Positions 34,317-45,953 of a stretch of 64,000 nucleotides of DNA are shown in pieces. The first letter of the stretch is position 1, and each line of letters starts with the position of its first letter. The stretch comes from Eucalyptus grandis (Eukaryota > Streptophyta > Magnoliopsida > Myrtales > Myrtaceae). A program made the translations under genes and the position numbers. Where the stretch lies: NCBI RefSeq assembly GCF_016545825.1, contig NC_052616.1, positions 8,060,001 through 8,124,000 on the forward strand, read 5' to 3'. The notes below the pieces were generated by a model that saw only the letters and a program-made list of their open reading frames with translations, was not told the origin of the DNA and made no database searches.

Positions 34317-36968
34317 TCACTCCCACTCAATTGTTGATGGAGGCTTCGATGTGATGTCCAGAACAACTCTATTGACACCTCGAACACTGTTGCATATCTT
34401 TCGTGAGACGTGGTCAAGGAATTTGTGATCAAACTGATACCTGAAATTGTTTGTAATTGACATATAAGCGCTTGGCATTCCAATAAGGTTAAAACAAAAG
34501 GAAGACTCCATAGATGCAAGTGCCCTTAAATGCCCTTTAATGAAGACTGCCATCCAGATAAGCAAGACAAAGGCAAAGAAATTGTTGAAAAATGCGTACA
34601 TGGGTAAAAGACCTAGAACAAGAAATATCAGAGCAACAAAAAAAGGAAAAGATGCCTTAGTGGGCTTTACAAGTCATTACCAACCCTAGAGACAAGCATC
34701 CCACAATACAAGCTGGCTAGACAACATTCTTTTCCAAAAACAAGAAGAAAGAAGTATGACATGCCCTGAAAGAACTGCCTGCTTACCAATCTGCTGTCAT
34801 TCCGTCTTGACTTGTTACCGCTCTAAGAGCAACAACATGAGAATGTGTCCTTTGATCACCCTGAACTCCAACAGACCTTACTGGAAGAAACACAGCAAAG
34901 GCTTGCCAAATAGTATCATATAGTCCAGCATCCTTAATTGATTGAATAAAAATCTCATCCACCTTGAGAAGACAAAACAAGAAGACAAAGGTTATGCCTT
35001 TAATGTGTAGAAAGTGAAGAAACATTTGTGCAATGCCTTAACACCACATACCTGGCGAAGAATATCTAAAGCACTATCTTTAGTTACGTCGCCCAAAACT
35101 CGAACTGCAAGGCCAGGACCAGGAAACGGGTGACGCTTCAGAAATCCCTCAGGAACATCTAATATCTTTCCAAGCTGACGAACCTGGAGAGAAATACATA
35201 AAGCAGGTCAAAAACCAGACAAGTCAGAGCAAAAATAAAGACAAGCCACAACAAGCCATGAAGAAGTAATACCTCGTCTTTGAATAGAAGCTTAAGCGGT
35301 TCGATCAGTTTCAATTTCATATCCTTGGGAAGTCCTCCAACATTGTGATGGCTCTTAATCGTGTGTGAGTGCGACCTTCCAGTCCCTGGGGGAGGACATG
35401 ATTCAATCACGTCGGGATATAAGGTTCCTTGGACCAAGTACGCAGGTTTCTTCCCCAACTTTTTCTCCAGATCATGGGCGAAAGCATCGAAGATGCAAAT
35501 AAACTCCTTTCCAATTATCTTCCTCTTCACCTCAGGATCTTCTACACCCTTTAAGTTGCTAAGGAACTGCTCAGTAGCATCAACACAAGTAACTGGCAAG
35601 TGTAGATCTTTTTTAAAGGTTGCCATGACACGCTCCTGCTCCTTGTACCTATAAGAAGCAAAGATGCAAAGTAAGGCAGAGGACATAAAATGGCAAGACC
35701 ACACAAAAATTCACCGAAAAGGAGGCTCAAACTCACCTCAGAAGACCATTGTCAACAAAAATACAATGAAGCCTCTCTCCAATAGCCTTGTGAACAAGAG
35801 TTGCGGCAACTGTTGAATCGACACCTCCAGACAATGCGCAAATGACATGATCTTCAGGCCCCACTGTGCTCTTTATCACTTTAATTTCTTCATCCAATAC
35901 GTTTTCCATCTTCCACCCTGCATTGACTCCACAGATGTCAAAAAGAAAGTAGCGCAGCATTTCCATTCCTTCAGGTGAGTGAGTAACCTGCACACCGCAT
36001 TCAACAGTCATTATTTATAAGGAGAGACATGTGATGATCTCAAAATCCAGCCACGACTCGGCAGCAAGAGAAAACCATCTAATTCGAGCCTAATCGGTCA
36101 TATTTACTAAATGCCTAAATTAACCAAATCACACAAGAAAATTTCATATTTTGAGGAAGATAGCAACCAAATTCACATGAAATCTGCACAAATTTTCATT
36201 GAACTTAATCAAACCCGAACTGAACTCACGAACCAATAACCCAAAATTTAGGCTTCCACCAATCAAAATTTATATATCCATGTGAAAATTCTTTAGCATC
36301 GTGAACCAGAAAATCCAAAAGAACGACCTGGTAAAATCATCTACTGCCGTCACCGCCGCCATAAATCCAATGCAAGACAGAATTTTTCACAACAGAAACC
36401 ATAATCAGAATCAAAATCAAACCTCAGGATGATACTGGAGCCCATAGAACCTCCTCCCCCGGCTCTCGATGGCCGCCACCGCCCCCTGCTGGCTCCGCGC
36501 AACGACTTCGAACCCATCGGGCAACCTCAGCACCTCATCCCCGTGGCTCATCCACACGGCCTGCCGATCCCCCACCCGCTTCGACCCGAAAAGCCCCGAG
36601 TTCTTCTCCACCGCGATCTCCATCCTCCCGTACTCCTGCTTCTCCCCGACCCCGACCTCCCCTCCCAGCCTCTGCACGATCAGCTGCAGCCCGTAGCAGA
36701 TCCCCAGCACGTGCACCCCGTTGCTCTCGGCCCACTCGGCGAACCCCTCGGGGAAGCTGGGCGAGTCCGCCGTGTGGACCGAGTGGGGCCCGCCGGAGAG
36801 GATGACCACGCGGGGGTTGTGGTCGGTGATGGCCTTGAGCGGCGAGGTGCCGGTGATGCAGAGGGAGAAGACGGAGAGGCTCCGGATGCGGCGCGTGATG
36901 AGGTGGGTGTACTGGGAGCCGTAGTCGAGGATGAGGACGAGGTCGGACTTGACTTCTTTGGCGTCCAT
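34317..36968 (-). CDS. guaA: GMP synthase (glutamine-hydrolysing)
   Basis: Six exons on the minus strand: 36968-36423, 35987-35737, 35648-35273, 35183-35052, 34962-34787 and 34440-34317. They join in frame to 534 residues, the usual plant length. The N-terminal class I glutamine amidotransferase domain has [11 protein letters not shown], the nucleophile Cys91 in GICYGLQ, and His180/Glu182 in QYHPE. The ATP-pyrophosphatase domain has the P-loop SGGVDS (235-240), followed by [35 protein letters not shown] and [19 protein letters not shown]. The C-terminal dimerisation region ends with [21 protein letters not shown]. The enzyme makes GMP from XMP, glutamine and ATP, the last step of guanine nucleotide synthesis; no transit peptide is evident, so it is probably cytosolic. 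Exon 1 is strikingly GC-rich compared with the rest. guaA is the bacterial symbol. Confidence 0.97.
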
Positions 36969-36999
36969 CTCGGGGAGGAGGGCGGCGGCGGCGGCGGCG

Positions 37000-38838
37000 G
37001 CGAGTTCAGGACCGGCGGGGTTTAAGCGGAGAGAGGGGGGGGCTAGGGTTTTAGTGGAGTTTGGCGGGAAGCGATGCCATGGATATGTGATGGATAGTGG
37101 GGTTAAATGGGGGAAAACGAGGAAGTTGGGGGATGTCTTTCTAAAATTGGGGAATTTTAGATATAGTTCCCTATTTTGCTAATGGACACGTGGCAGGCAA
37201 AGAAATTGTTCTTGTGAAGGTAATTTTATGGAATCCCTTTGCCATCTAATCTAGATATACTTAGGAGGTTTGTTAAGGCAATTGCAATATTTTAATGCCT
37301 ATTTTGGAGTATGAGTTGAGTTGGACAAATTTAAGGAATCCCTTTGCCCTCTAGTCCCCAATTTTCGAAAGGTTTCAGATTACTGCCCTCGGGTTTAATT
37401 AGAAAAATGGGCCCTAAACTCTGTGAAGTTGTCTAAATTGTCACCTTGAACTTTGATTTTTATTATGGTCGCTAGTTTTTTTATTTGCCGATAGAAAGAA
37501 AACCTATGTTTCATGGTTGATAAAGTTAAAAGAGTAAAGATGATGCATGATTTATAAAGTTAAGAAAATTCGCTTATTTTGGTTAAAGAAAACGAGTTAA
37601 TCCGTTTCCATTCAATGCTTAACAATAATTAGACAAAAATACTAGCGACTACAATAAAAGTCAAAACTTATGGGGCTAATTTGTAATTTTTCCAAAATCC
37701 TAGGACTATGGTGCAACAGTGCTAAAATCGAGGTGTAGTTTGTAACTTTTCAAAATTCGGGGGCTCTGTACAATGATTCTAAAATTGAGGGGGGTTTTGA
37801 GCAATTAAGCCCACTAAATTTTTTGGCTCTAAATAATTCATCCAACCGTGCGGTTGGAAAATCGTGAAGACCACGGTGACGTTAGTGCACGAACATTAAT
37901 GCAAAATAATAATCGTGCAATCTCCTTTTTGCTATTGAATAGTTTTCAAAGGTAATGTTTCTTTTTAGAATGTCGGAAATCAATCAAGCAAGACACTCCT
38001 TTTTTTTGCCTTGATAATTTAACTCTACAGGGTTGCGGAACAGTTCATGGGTAGATGCCGTACAAAATGTTATCTCAAAATACATTCCCCATGACGGTGA
38101 ATGAATCCCTTTAAATTATCTAAAACTTCTCAACTTTTAGCGAACTTGTTAAAGTGAATGAGTTAGAGAAAAAATAGTTGAACTCAAACTTACTTATTTA
38201 ACTTATTTTTAACCAATTTGTAATGCGTACTAAAGCGACCTGACCCAAAATCTATTTTTAGCAATTTTTTTCTTAAGATTGTCACCTTTAAAGATCAAAC
38301 GGCTCTGAAAGACCCAACTCATGAGTCAGTAAAGGAGTTCAAGGGTTGGGATATGGACCGAGCATGAAGGTGGTGGTGAAAGTCTGCCAAGGGCCATCCA
38401 TAAATCATCAAACAGGTTCGGACTATAGTTTTAGGTTAAATATAGATGATAAATCTTAAAGTATTGGGTTTATTGAAAGCCTAACTTACATTTGTCTTGT
38501 AACTAAAACAAGTCCATACTAATCTATTGTCTATTGATCTTCTTTAATATTACACATCTTAGTTGACGACCAAATTATGAGTTTGCTACACAACAATTAA
38601 GCAATTATCACATCATCAATTGTATTGTTTCATTGACGAAATACAGCAACAGCATAAAATCTTAAATTGTTGGCAATGGGTGTACTTACTTTCATCCTTA
38701 GATTTTAATTAAACTTTAAGAAAATTTCCCAACTAATGTACTCACACGAAATGCTTATGTGTTTCAAAAGTCAATTTTAGTAATATATATACAGAAAGCA
38801 TTCTCATGTCAAGAAAGTGTGAACATGAATGACAACCA
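37000..38838. other. GMP synthase upstream region and AT-rich intergenic DNA
   Basis: The first part is the 5' leader and promoter of GMP synthase by position (a G-rich run at 37030-37045). The block at about 37370-37830 carries recurrent phrases such as ACTTTTCAAAATTCGGGG and looks like an old dispersed repeat. No gene seen. Confidence 0.45.
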
Positions 38839-38851
38839 TCATCACTTCCTT

Positions 38852-39024
38852 ATTTTTTTTTTTTTAATGACCCAGGGAATCTGCGCACCGTACTAACACG
38901 AATGTGACAACAAAGCCAAAGTAACGGTGTAAACCACTGGAGCGACGCTGAGAAAGAGGACCCACCACCCCCAACGTCGCACTTAAGATCTCTTGCGGCC
39001 ACTAAACTTCTCTCCTCTAGCATC
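38852..39024 (-). mobile_element. SINE, minus orientation, sharing its target site with a second SINE
   Basis: Poly-T at the left (38853-38866) marks the tail; the minus strand ends CCCTGGGTCATT plus poly-A, as in the SINE at 19916-20110. The body (GCAAGAGATC, GACGTTGGGGGTGG, CAGCGTCGC) matches the neighbouring SINE 39036-39232. It lacks a clear A/B-box head, so it is 5'-truncated. It is flanked by ATCACTTCCTT at 38841-38851 and 39025-39035. Confidence 0.8.
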
Positions 39025-39035
39025 ATCACTTCCTT

Positions 39036-39232
39036 TTTTCTTTTTCTTTTTTTCTTTTTTTTTTGGGACAAGAGGAACCAGCTTGCACCGTAAACCCCCC
39101 GGCGACGCTAGCGGGAAAACCACCCCGACGTCACGCTTTACCATGATCTCTTGCGACTTCACACGGGATTCAACCAAGGCCTCCACCGGGGAGGTCCAAG
39201 GCCCTACCATCCACGCCACCTCGGTCGGTGGT
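39036..39232 (-). mobile_element. SINE, minus orientation, near full length
   Basis: On the minus strand it starts with a tRNA-like head (GAGGTGGCGTGGATGG as A-box region, GGTTGAATCCC as a degenerate B box). The body has GCAAGAGATCATGG and GCGTCGCCGGGGGG, and the tail is A-rich with G interruptions. It is flanked by ATCACTTCCTT at 39025-39035 and 39233-39243. Confidence 0.85.
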
Positions 39233-39243
39233 ATCACTTCCTT

Positions 39244-40186
39244 GTTTATATAGGCCATATTGACAAAAGTGATTGTCATGAAACACTTTTTTAAGTGCCC
39301 ATTTGAATTTTTTCAAACATCGAACAGAAAAAGAACAGGAAATAAAAGAAATACATATATTTGTTTATTACGGTTTACTATTATTTCTCCACCACTCGTC
39401 TCATCATTTCATTTATGGCCAAAAAAAAAAAAAATCTCATCATTTCATCGTAACGAGCAAGAGAAGCATGAAAGTTAACGGTCCAGGATGAAGGTGAGGC
39501 GTGCCGCGTGACTTAGATCTCCTCCAAAATATTAACGGGCTAAAATTTAGAAATCGGTCTACGCCAGATTCAGTAAAATCTATTTTATAATTGGACTCTA
39601 CCCTAATAAACACATTCGAATTCTTAACTTTGCGCAACCCACTCTCTAATAAACCCATTCGAATTCTTAACTTTACGCAATCCATATCCTACTCGCTCCA
39701 TCAAATGCTAGTCATTTAGACCCATTTTGCCACCTTGACATGATTCCATCACTCTCATTCCTCCCCAGCAGCATCTATAAGAAATGACCCCACTCAAACG
39801 CATTCACGAACCACCTGATTCCCCAGCTGGGATTCGTTCCAACTTCTGTGGCCCTTCTTAGAAGGGGAGGTGAGGAGTTGAAATTCCCATTCTCAATGAG
39901 GATTGGGTGGGGACGCGTGAGTTTGAGAATGGGTTTCGAAGACACTCTTCTACGCCTGCAAAGGGCGAAATCGAGAGTGAGTGTAGAGTAGGACTAATAA
40001 AAAATAAAAAATAAAAACGCATTCACCAGGACCACCATGTTATAAGAAATGACCCCTAGGACCACCCCAAATCATGGCCTGCAACATCCCTGGGACCCTC
40101 AGGCTCACTCATCAAGTGGGTCTGTGAACATTGCTCTGCTGATCTGAGACTAGGATGTGGCACACCTGGGCTGATTCATTGGTTCC
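39244..40186. other. gene-free spacer
   Basis: No gene recognised. A short direct repeat (CATTCGAATTCTTAACTTT at about 39613 and 39656) is present, and GACCCC/GGACCACC phrases recur around 39785 and 40030. Confidence 0.45.
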
Positions 40187-40860
40187 TTCTTCAGGGGAAA
40201 TGGCCACTCCCAATCCGAGGGCTCCCTTCGCAGGGTGGGCTGTACGCCTTACCGCCCCCACACGGCTTGAGTCGCGCCCAAATCGGCCATCTCCGTGAAC
40301 AGCTCCCTCGGCTAGTACCCGATGCGCGCGTCACTGTCACCGAAGAGCAGCCGCCAGTTCCCCAATCTGTTGTCCTGCAGGTTGGGAGACAGAAGAGGCT
40401 GGTCAAAAACACGCGAACTGGGGGCAAAGAGTACTAATGGTCGTGCAATAGTTGATGTTTACTTGTGACGGTACATGAAGGTCCTGATTTTGGAGCACCG
40501 ATGAGGCTTTTCTTGTGGCCTGACGTATAAGTACGAACAAGGTCATATTGCTTCCCACGGTGATGGGGAAACTGAGCTTAGGACAAGGCCTGCAAGAAAC
40601 CCGGGTACAGAATGTTGTAGCAGCCTGTCTTCTAGTAACCATCGTCCTGTGATTAAGAAAACCGACCGAAGTGAACCAAAGAAGCCACGGTAATTAATCC
40701 CGACGTTCTCATCCAATAGAAAGAAGGTTTAGGTGGAAAAGATGGAACTTTCTGATTTATAAACTGGACGACAGAAGCTTAAGCTACTTAAAGTATAACT
40801 TATAGTTACCATTTGAGTTCCCATATAAGCGCGGATTTACCTGTGGTGAGTGACAGGTAC
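40187..40860 (-). pseudogene. neprosin-domain (DUF239) protein remnant
   Basis: Pieces of a plant neprosin-type protein occur in order on the minus strand. VNPRLYGNSNGNYKLYF lies near 40840-40790 behind a CACAG acceptor. TGCYNILYPGFLQ lies near 40605-40565 and is followed by a stop. Then DNRLGNWRLLFGDSDARIGY lies near 40380-40315, a stop where Trp is expected, PRELFTEMADLGATQAVWG in the same frame, and finally a frame change into KAYSPPCEGSPRIGSGHFP ending at about 40190. Neprosins are secreted glutamic peptidases with this C-terminal half. At least two internal stops and one frame change, and the absence of the N-terminal propeptide, mark it as a relic. No intact relative is in the window. 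Confidence 0.72.
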
Positions 40861-41536
40861 CAGAAACCAGATCGCCAATGAACCAAAATAAACCAGACCA
40901 TCTACGGTACGATTCAAACCATATTTCGCTTTCTTTCACCAGCAATTGAAAGAAGAAAAGAGAGAGTAGAAACAAAGCAAAACATTCATCTATCACTGTG
41001 CCACAGCACATTGTCACCGTCTGGAACAGGGTGAGTTCATCCAAACTCCAAAGTAGTCATCATGTCCTTCAACCTTGTTTTAAAAGCATACCTGCCCCTC
41101 AATAGTTTTATCCAAGGTCTGGAAAAGAGGAACATTAAAGCGCAAAAGCCGTGTGTTGACAAATTCCAGCAAACATGCATATGCCATTGGCCAACTCAAC
41201 CAACACTTAAATATTCAGCAAACCAAAAGATAAAACGGCATGACATGAATCTATTGGAATTTAGCGTGAGTGTCAAGTAACTAGCAAAACTGCCAATTTT
41301 ATCTCCCAAAACTTATTAATCTCAGTGGATCCATCAAATCTTGGTGACCTTGACGGCGCCACAGATGAATCCTTGGCTTTACGACAAAACTTGCTAGTTT
41401 CTTGGTCCATCTCTAATTTTTTCACGCAACAATAAATATAACCACAGGCAAATTCACTGATGGCTGATGCTTTTTTGCGGGATTCCGGATCATCATATAA
41501 TCCTTGGCACAGAATATCCCCTCCATGTTTGCAATT

Positions 41537-44500
41537 CTACTCCACCTCCTCTATTATATCCTCTAGGATGCTCTCTACCATCCTGTTCACAATGCCTTCA
41601 GCATCCTTTCGAGTATCCACCCAAACTCGAGGCTTTGTGAAGTCCTCTTCAACGAGCTGCTCCAAAGTATGTAACCTCGTTTGGCAGACAAGGTTCCAAT
41701 CTACCCATTTGATCGCCTCATGAGCCACATTTTCATCTGGTGGAGCCATTTTGGTATCCAGTCTGAGAAATCTGAAATACCACTCGTATGCAACTTCTTG
41801 GAGGATTTCATCAACATAATCAAAGAGGAGTGTGTGATCGATGCCAGACTGATCTGGCTGCATCTCTATTGCACTAAATAAAGATGGTGGAAGAAATTGC
41901 TCCGACTCAGGGAACTTCATCAGGAGTTCATCCCACTTCAAACCCGAAGCTGTCAAAAGTGACCTCACATACTCAGATGTGAGTCTGAGCTCATCAGCCT
42001 TATTGGTAGAAAATTTGGAGTCTAATGGGGACGTCACTAAAGCAATTTCAGGTGACCTTGACGGTAAATCAGCTGCAAGTATCACAACATACTTTAGTCA
42101 ATGAAACAGAATACCAATAAAAAGACAAATAGCACAGAATGAGATTAATTTCTCTTTTCCAAAATGAATCGTACCAAGTTCAGATACGGCTCTATCGAAG
42201 CTCACAGTAGTTCTGGAAGTAATCACATTATCTGAGTTCTGGGCATTTATAGATCTTATTAAGGAATCACCCACAGATGAAAATTCCGGTTGATTTTGTA
42301 GAGGTGAATCCTGAAAATGTCAAGACAGTTGTAAGCTGTATGAAATATCCTGGAATGATGGTAGGAACTGTTAAAAGGGGACAGGGCAGAGAAAAAGACA
42401 TATTGGTGATATTAGAACAATGCAGTCAACAACTTAGGGACTAAAGCTGGCAAGAGAAAGTGTTACCAATTTAAAGCAACGTAAGCATTCTCCTTTGTGG
42501 TGGTCAATTGTTGCGCTTGCACTGGTGCTCTGATTAGCACAACAATATAGCCTGTTATTCAATGCTGCAGGTTCTTTGAAAGGATTGACACTATTTGGGA
42601 GCATATTATTTGTTGTTTCTGCAATAACAGATACTTCAGCAATGCCAAGGTGCACCTGGTTAGAAGGAGCTTGACTAAGCTCGCAAGGTACAGATATACC
42701 TTCGGAGCCTGAATCCACAGGGAAAGGGGCAATTTCATGCGTTTCAGTCTCAAGAAGTTCCTCTTGAATTTCTGGGTTTGCTTTTGCATGATTAAACGGA
42801 TCATCAGGATTCCTGCAAGTATGATCATTCAGCATAGGGACCTCATCGTTTGGCCTTGGTGGACTCGGAACATTATTTTCATTTTCCTTGTGATTCCCAA
42901 GTCTGTTCTGATTGTTTAGATAGCTGCTGTGGGAGTTGAACCTCGTCTGTGCAGCAAAAAACCCCTCTTCTTCTGTTCTCCCAGAACTGAGGAAGGACAA
43001 CAAGCCTTCCTCAGGCAAAGAGAGTGACCTCATTGTAGTGTTAATGAACTGCTCATTAATAACTTTTTTACACAGATCTTTACTTAATGGCTTAGAGAGA
43101 TGCGTCCTAGTTTCAGCCATATTGAAGTTTCCTTCCTTGTTATCTCTGTCATTTTCTGTATGAGCACCTCCAGCTGTTGTAGCAGATTCATGTCCGATTT
43201 TCGCGCAGAGACCATCGTGCTCACCTGCATTACCTTTCTTCTCAAAATCAACTAAAAATTTAGAAGTCAGTCCCTTATTTGCTCTGCTTAGCTCAGTCGC
43301 ATTCCTCATTTTCCTTCTCAAACCTTGAAACGGGAAGTGCGACTGTCTAACAGTCGGGATTTCATTTCTTATGCTATTGTTTGTTTGCGAAGAGGAGCAG
43401 GTTTTCTCGATGTTGCCTGCACTTTGTGGTCCAGGCCTTAAAACCACTATTGAAAAAAGCTCCTCACTGCTTCTCTTGGGAAGGAGTTTTCCCCAGCTCT
43501 TGACCTTCTTCCAGGAAAGCATACCTGTACTTTTCTCTTGAATCCTTGGATCAATAGTTCTTTCACACTTTTGCTCTTTCCCCTGAGAGTCCCGCAATTC
43601 TTGAATGTGCTTCACTAATACAGAGTTTGGGTCATCCAGGAGTTTAGAGAACAATTGTTTGTTGGAATTCAGCATGTACAATGCTTCTGAGAATTGCTTA
43701 GACTTACGGTCTGTCTGATCATTACCAAAGTGGCCACCATTGACAAACTTCTGATTTACAAGTGCCTCCGCCACTTTGTTCCTATGAAGGGATTGGACAT
43801 TCTTCTTCTTCAATTCTTCTTTTTTTGCCACGCTGATGCCTCTACAGCCAATCTCTCCTCTGCCTCTGGGATGTACCTGATGGCAAAATAGTCCTCTGAA
43901 TGTCGACTGAGAAGGTCCATCCACTAACATAGGATGGGGAAGTTTCCGTGGAGAACCTGTATTTGAATCATTTTGTCGATGCCTGCGGTGTGTCTTCCCT
44001 AGGCTTTTGGATGAGTGACGTGGAGTCTTGGGAAAACGTTTTTCATCCTGTTTTGCTTCAGCATTCTCTCTCTTCAACTGCTTGTTCAGGAGCCTCTCCT
44101 TTTGCCTCGTTTTATTTGCACGTTCATCTCTGAACTTGACAACTGAAGTTGTGTAATCCTGTTCATCCTAGAAGTTACAGATTGCTGGTCAGATGGTTTG
44201 TTTCATCCAGCAAATTGTTAAAAACGAGAGACAGAAATGGAGACTATAATTACAAGAATGTTCCACCAGAAAATGTAAATGCAACCAATGGCTGAGTTTA
44301 GATTTTGAATATGTTTTCTGCTTCGTAGTAAAAAGGTTACAAATGGATCATTAGACTTAGATCAAACAAAGGAAATAGGTCTGGCCTTTTCATGGAAATT
44401 GCGAGAATCAATGTTGTCTGAATCATGCTTCTATATTCTGAAGAATCCAAAAATTTGTGTGATCTCAATAGCAGAGGAAAAAATAAATAGACTTACCCCA

Positions 44501-44885
44501 GCAACTTGGCTCTTCTTGTTCGACATGTGAAGTGATTTAGGTCTCCCTTTCATACGAACATCATCTGCAAAGCTAAAAATCAATAAATTCTTCACTTCAA
44601 ACTTATCTATTTTATATTTGGCATTTATTTGCTTTTGTGCGTGGATGTTGGATGCTGCATTTTTAAGCATATTTAGCTAACCCTTCCGCATTGCAACTGA
44701 TGAACTTTGAACTGGAAAACACATCAAAATGATAATCCTGTCCATGGTTTCTCGAGAAGTGATGCAGTCCGGTTTGAATTCTCACCATGGTCATGCAGAC
44801 TACCCGAATGCCTCGCATCTGCAAGCAGCTTCTTATGTAACCGACCAGGGAGAAGCTCAGGAACGTTCATCAAATCCCAAGACAT
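41537..44885 (-). CDS. TRM-family protein (TON1-recruiting-motif type; DUF4378 at C terminus)
   Basis: Exons on the minus strand: 44885-44786 (start uncertain), 44564-44497, 44167-42467, 42310-42175 and 42072-41537. They join in frame to 846 residues from ATG 44885. The N terminus carries the family signature RLHEKDQLGCM...LLPGRLHKKLL, the middle has LFSKLLDDPNSVLVKHIQELR (TRM M2-like), and the C terminus is a DUF4378 domain (YVRSLLTASGLKWDEL, LLFDYVDEILQEV, WVDTRKDAEGIVNRMVESILEDIIEEVE). The rest is low-complexity, basic and probably disordered. TRM proteins bind cortical microtubules and recruit the TON1-TRM-PP2A complex, setting cell shape and division plane. The signature begins upstream of ATG 44885: the frame reads TGKRSLKSPRLHEKDQ with ACG (44942-44940) where relatives have Met, and an in-frame stop lies 13 codons before that. 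Confidence 0.85.
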
Positions 44886-44939
44886 GCAGCCCAACTGGTC
44901 CTTCTCATGGAGCCTGGGGCTTTTCAATGACCTCTTTCC

Positions 44940-45953
44940 CGTAATACTTGAACTAGTGCTCCTAGCTCAGAATTGCCTCTTGGCTCCTGCCATTCAGGCA
45001 ATGACCCTCAGGTAAACTGTAGTACATTGACAGATTGAAAAAGAAAAACATTGGGAATGAGAGAAACCAGTTCTTTCAACTGTTTCATTGCAAATCTAAA
45101 CTCACTGCAGATTCCTCAAACTAAAATCTTTTTGCATAATTAGTTGATGACACAAATTCTTCTAATGCAAAACATATGCAAAACATACAGTTCAATTCCT
45201 CTGCCCTTCCCTATTCACCTTGTTGAGACTAGATGCTGTCAAATGGATTTGTCGATTTAGAGTGATTTGGTAAAGGCAAGTGCATGTTGGAAAATACTAA
45301 TATATGTGACAGAAAGTTGCTGAATTTGAGTTTAAAGCTCGAATTTTTCAATAGGAAAAGAAGGTTCTGAATATAAAAAAACCCCGTCTAAGTTGTACGA
45401 TGAGTAAAAATCAACTGTTAAGCAGGTCTGATGGTAGTGAAATGTAGTATTACTTCATCAATTAATGCTTTGAACTCTAGTCTCATAGACCTCTTCATTT
45501 GCTCGGAAAGAGAGAACGCAGGACTGTGATCAAAAACCAGGAAAAGATTTCTCAAGAAAGAGAGATCAAGAAGGCATGAACTGGGTTGTAGAGAAAGCGA
45601 GAAAAGAAGTACCGGAAATGAGACTCGGAGCTCAAGCGCTTGAGCGAATGCCCAGAAAGTTCGGTCAACTCAAGATTTTGTGAGGTTAACTTGCAATGGC
45701 TGTCCTTGAGGATCAAGAGTTACGTCGAACCCATTAACAATTTGCCAGGAATAGAAAGAGAGAGAGTAGGAAGAAGAAGAAGAAGAAGAAGAAGAGGAAG
45801 GACGAGGAAATGTGAGGGGAAGGTGAGAGGGAAGAGAGAGAAGGTGACGTGAAAACGTGAAGAGGACTTAAATAAGGCACGGGGGTGGGACTTATAATGA
45901 CATTGACCCGTAAACAGGGTGACCACCACAGTTTTTGCAGGCTTGGAACTCAA
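44940..45953 (-). promoter_or_regulatory. probable 5' leader and first intron of the TRM-family gene, with a 4-codon uORF
   Basis: A pyrimidine-rich leader with a (CTT)n tract (plus strand GAA units at about 45773-45797) is followed on the minus strand by a tiny ORF MGST (45734-45720) and a good donor TTTCCG|GTACTT at 45613/45612. This fits a non-coding first exon whose intron ends somewhere before 44940. The acceptor could be CTAG at about 44967 or an earlier CACAG/TACAG; I could not decide, and the choice fixes the true start codon. Confidence 0.35.

Noticed and set aside
36429..37025. 198-codon plus-strand ORF antisense to GMP synthase exon 1
   Set aside because: It is a by-product of the GC-rich coding exon on the other strand; the proline/glycine/arginine-rich translation is typical of such shadows.
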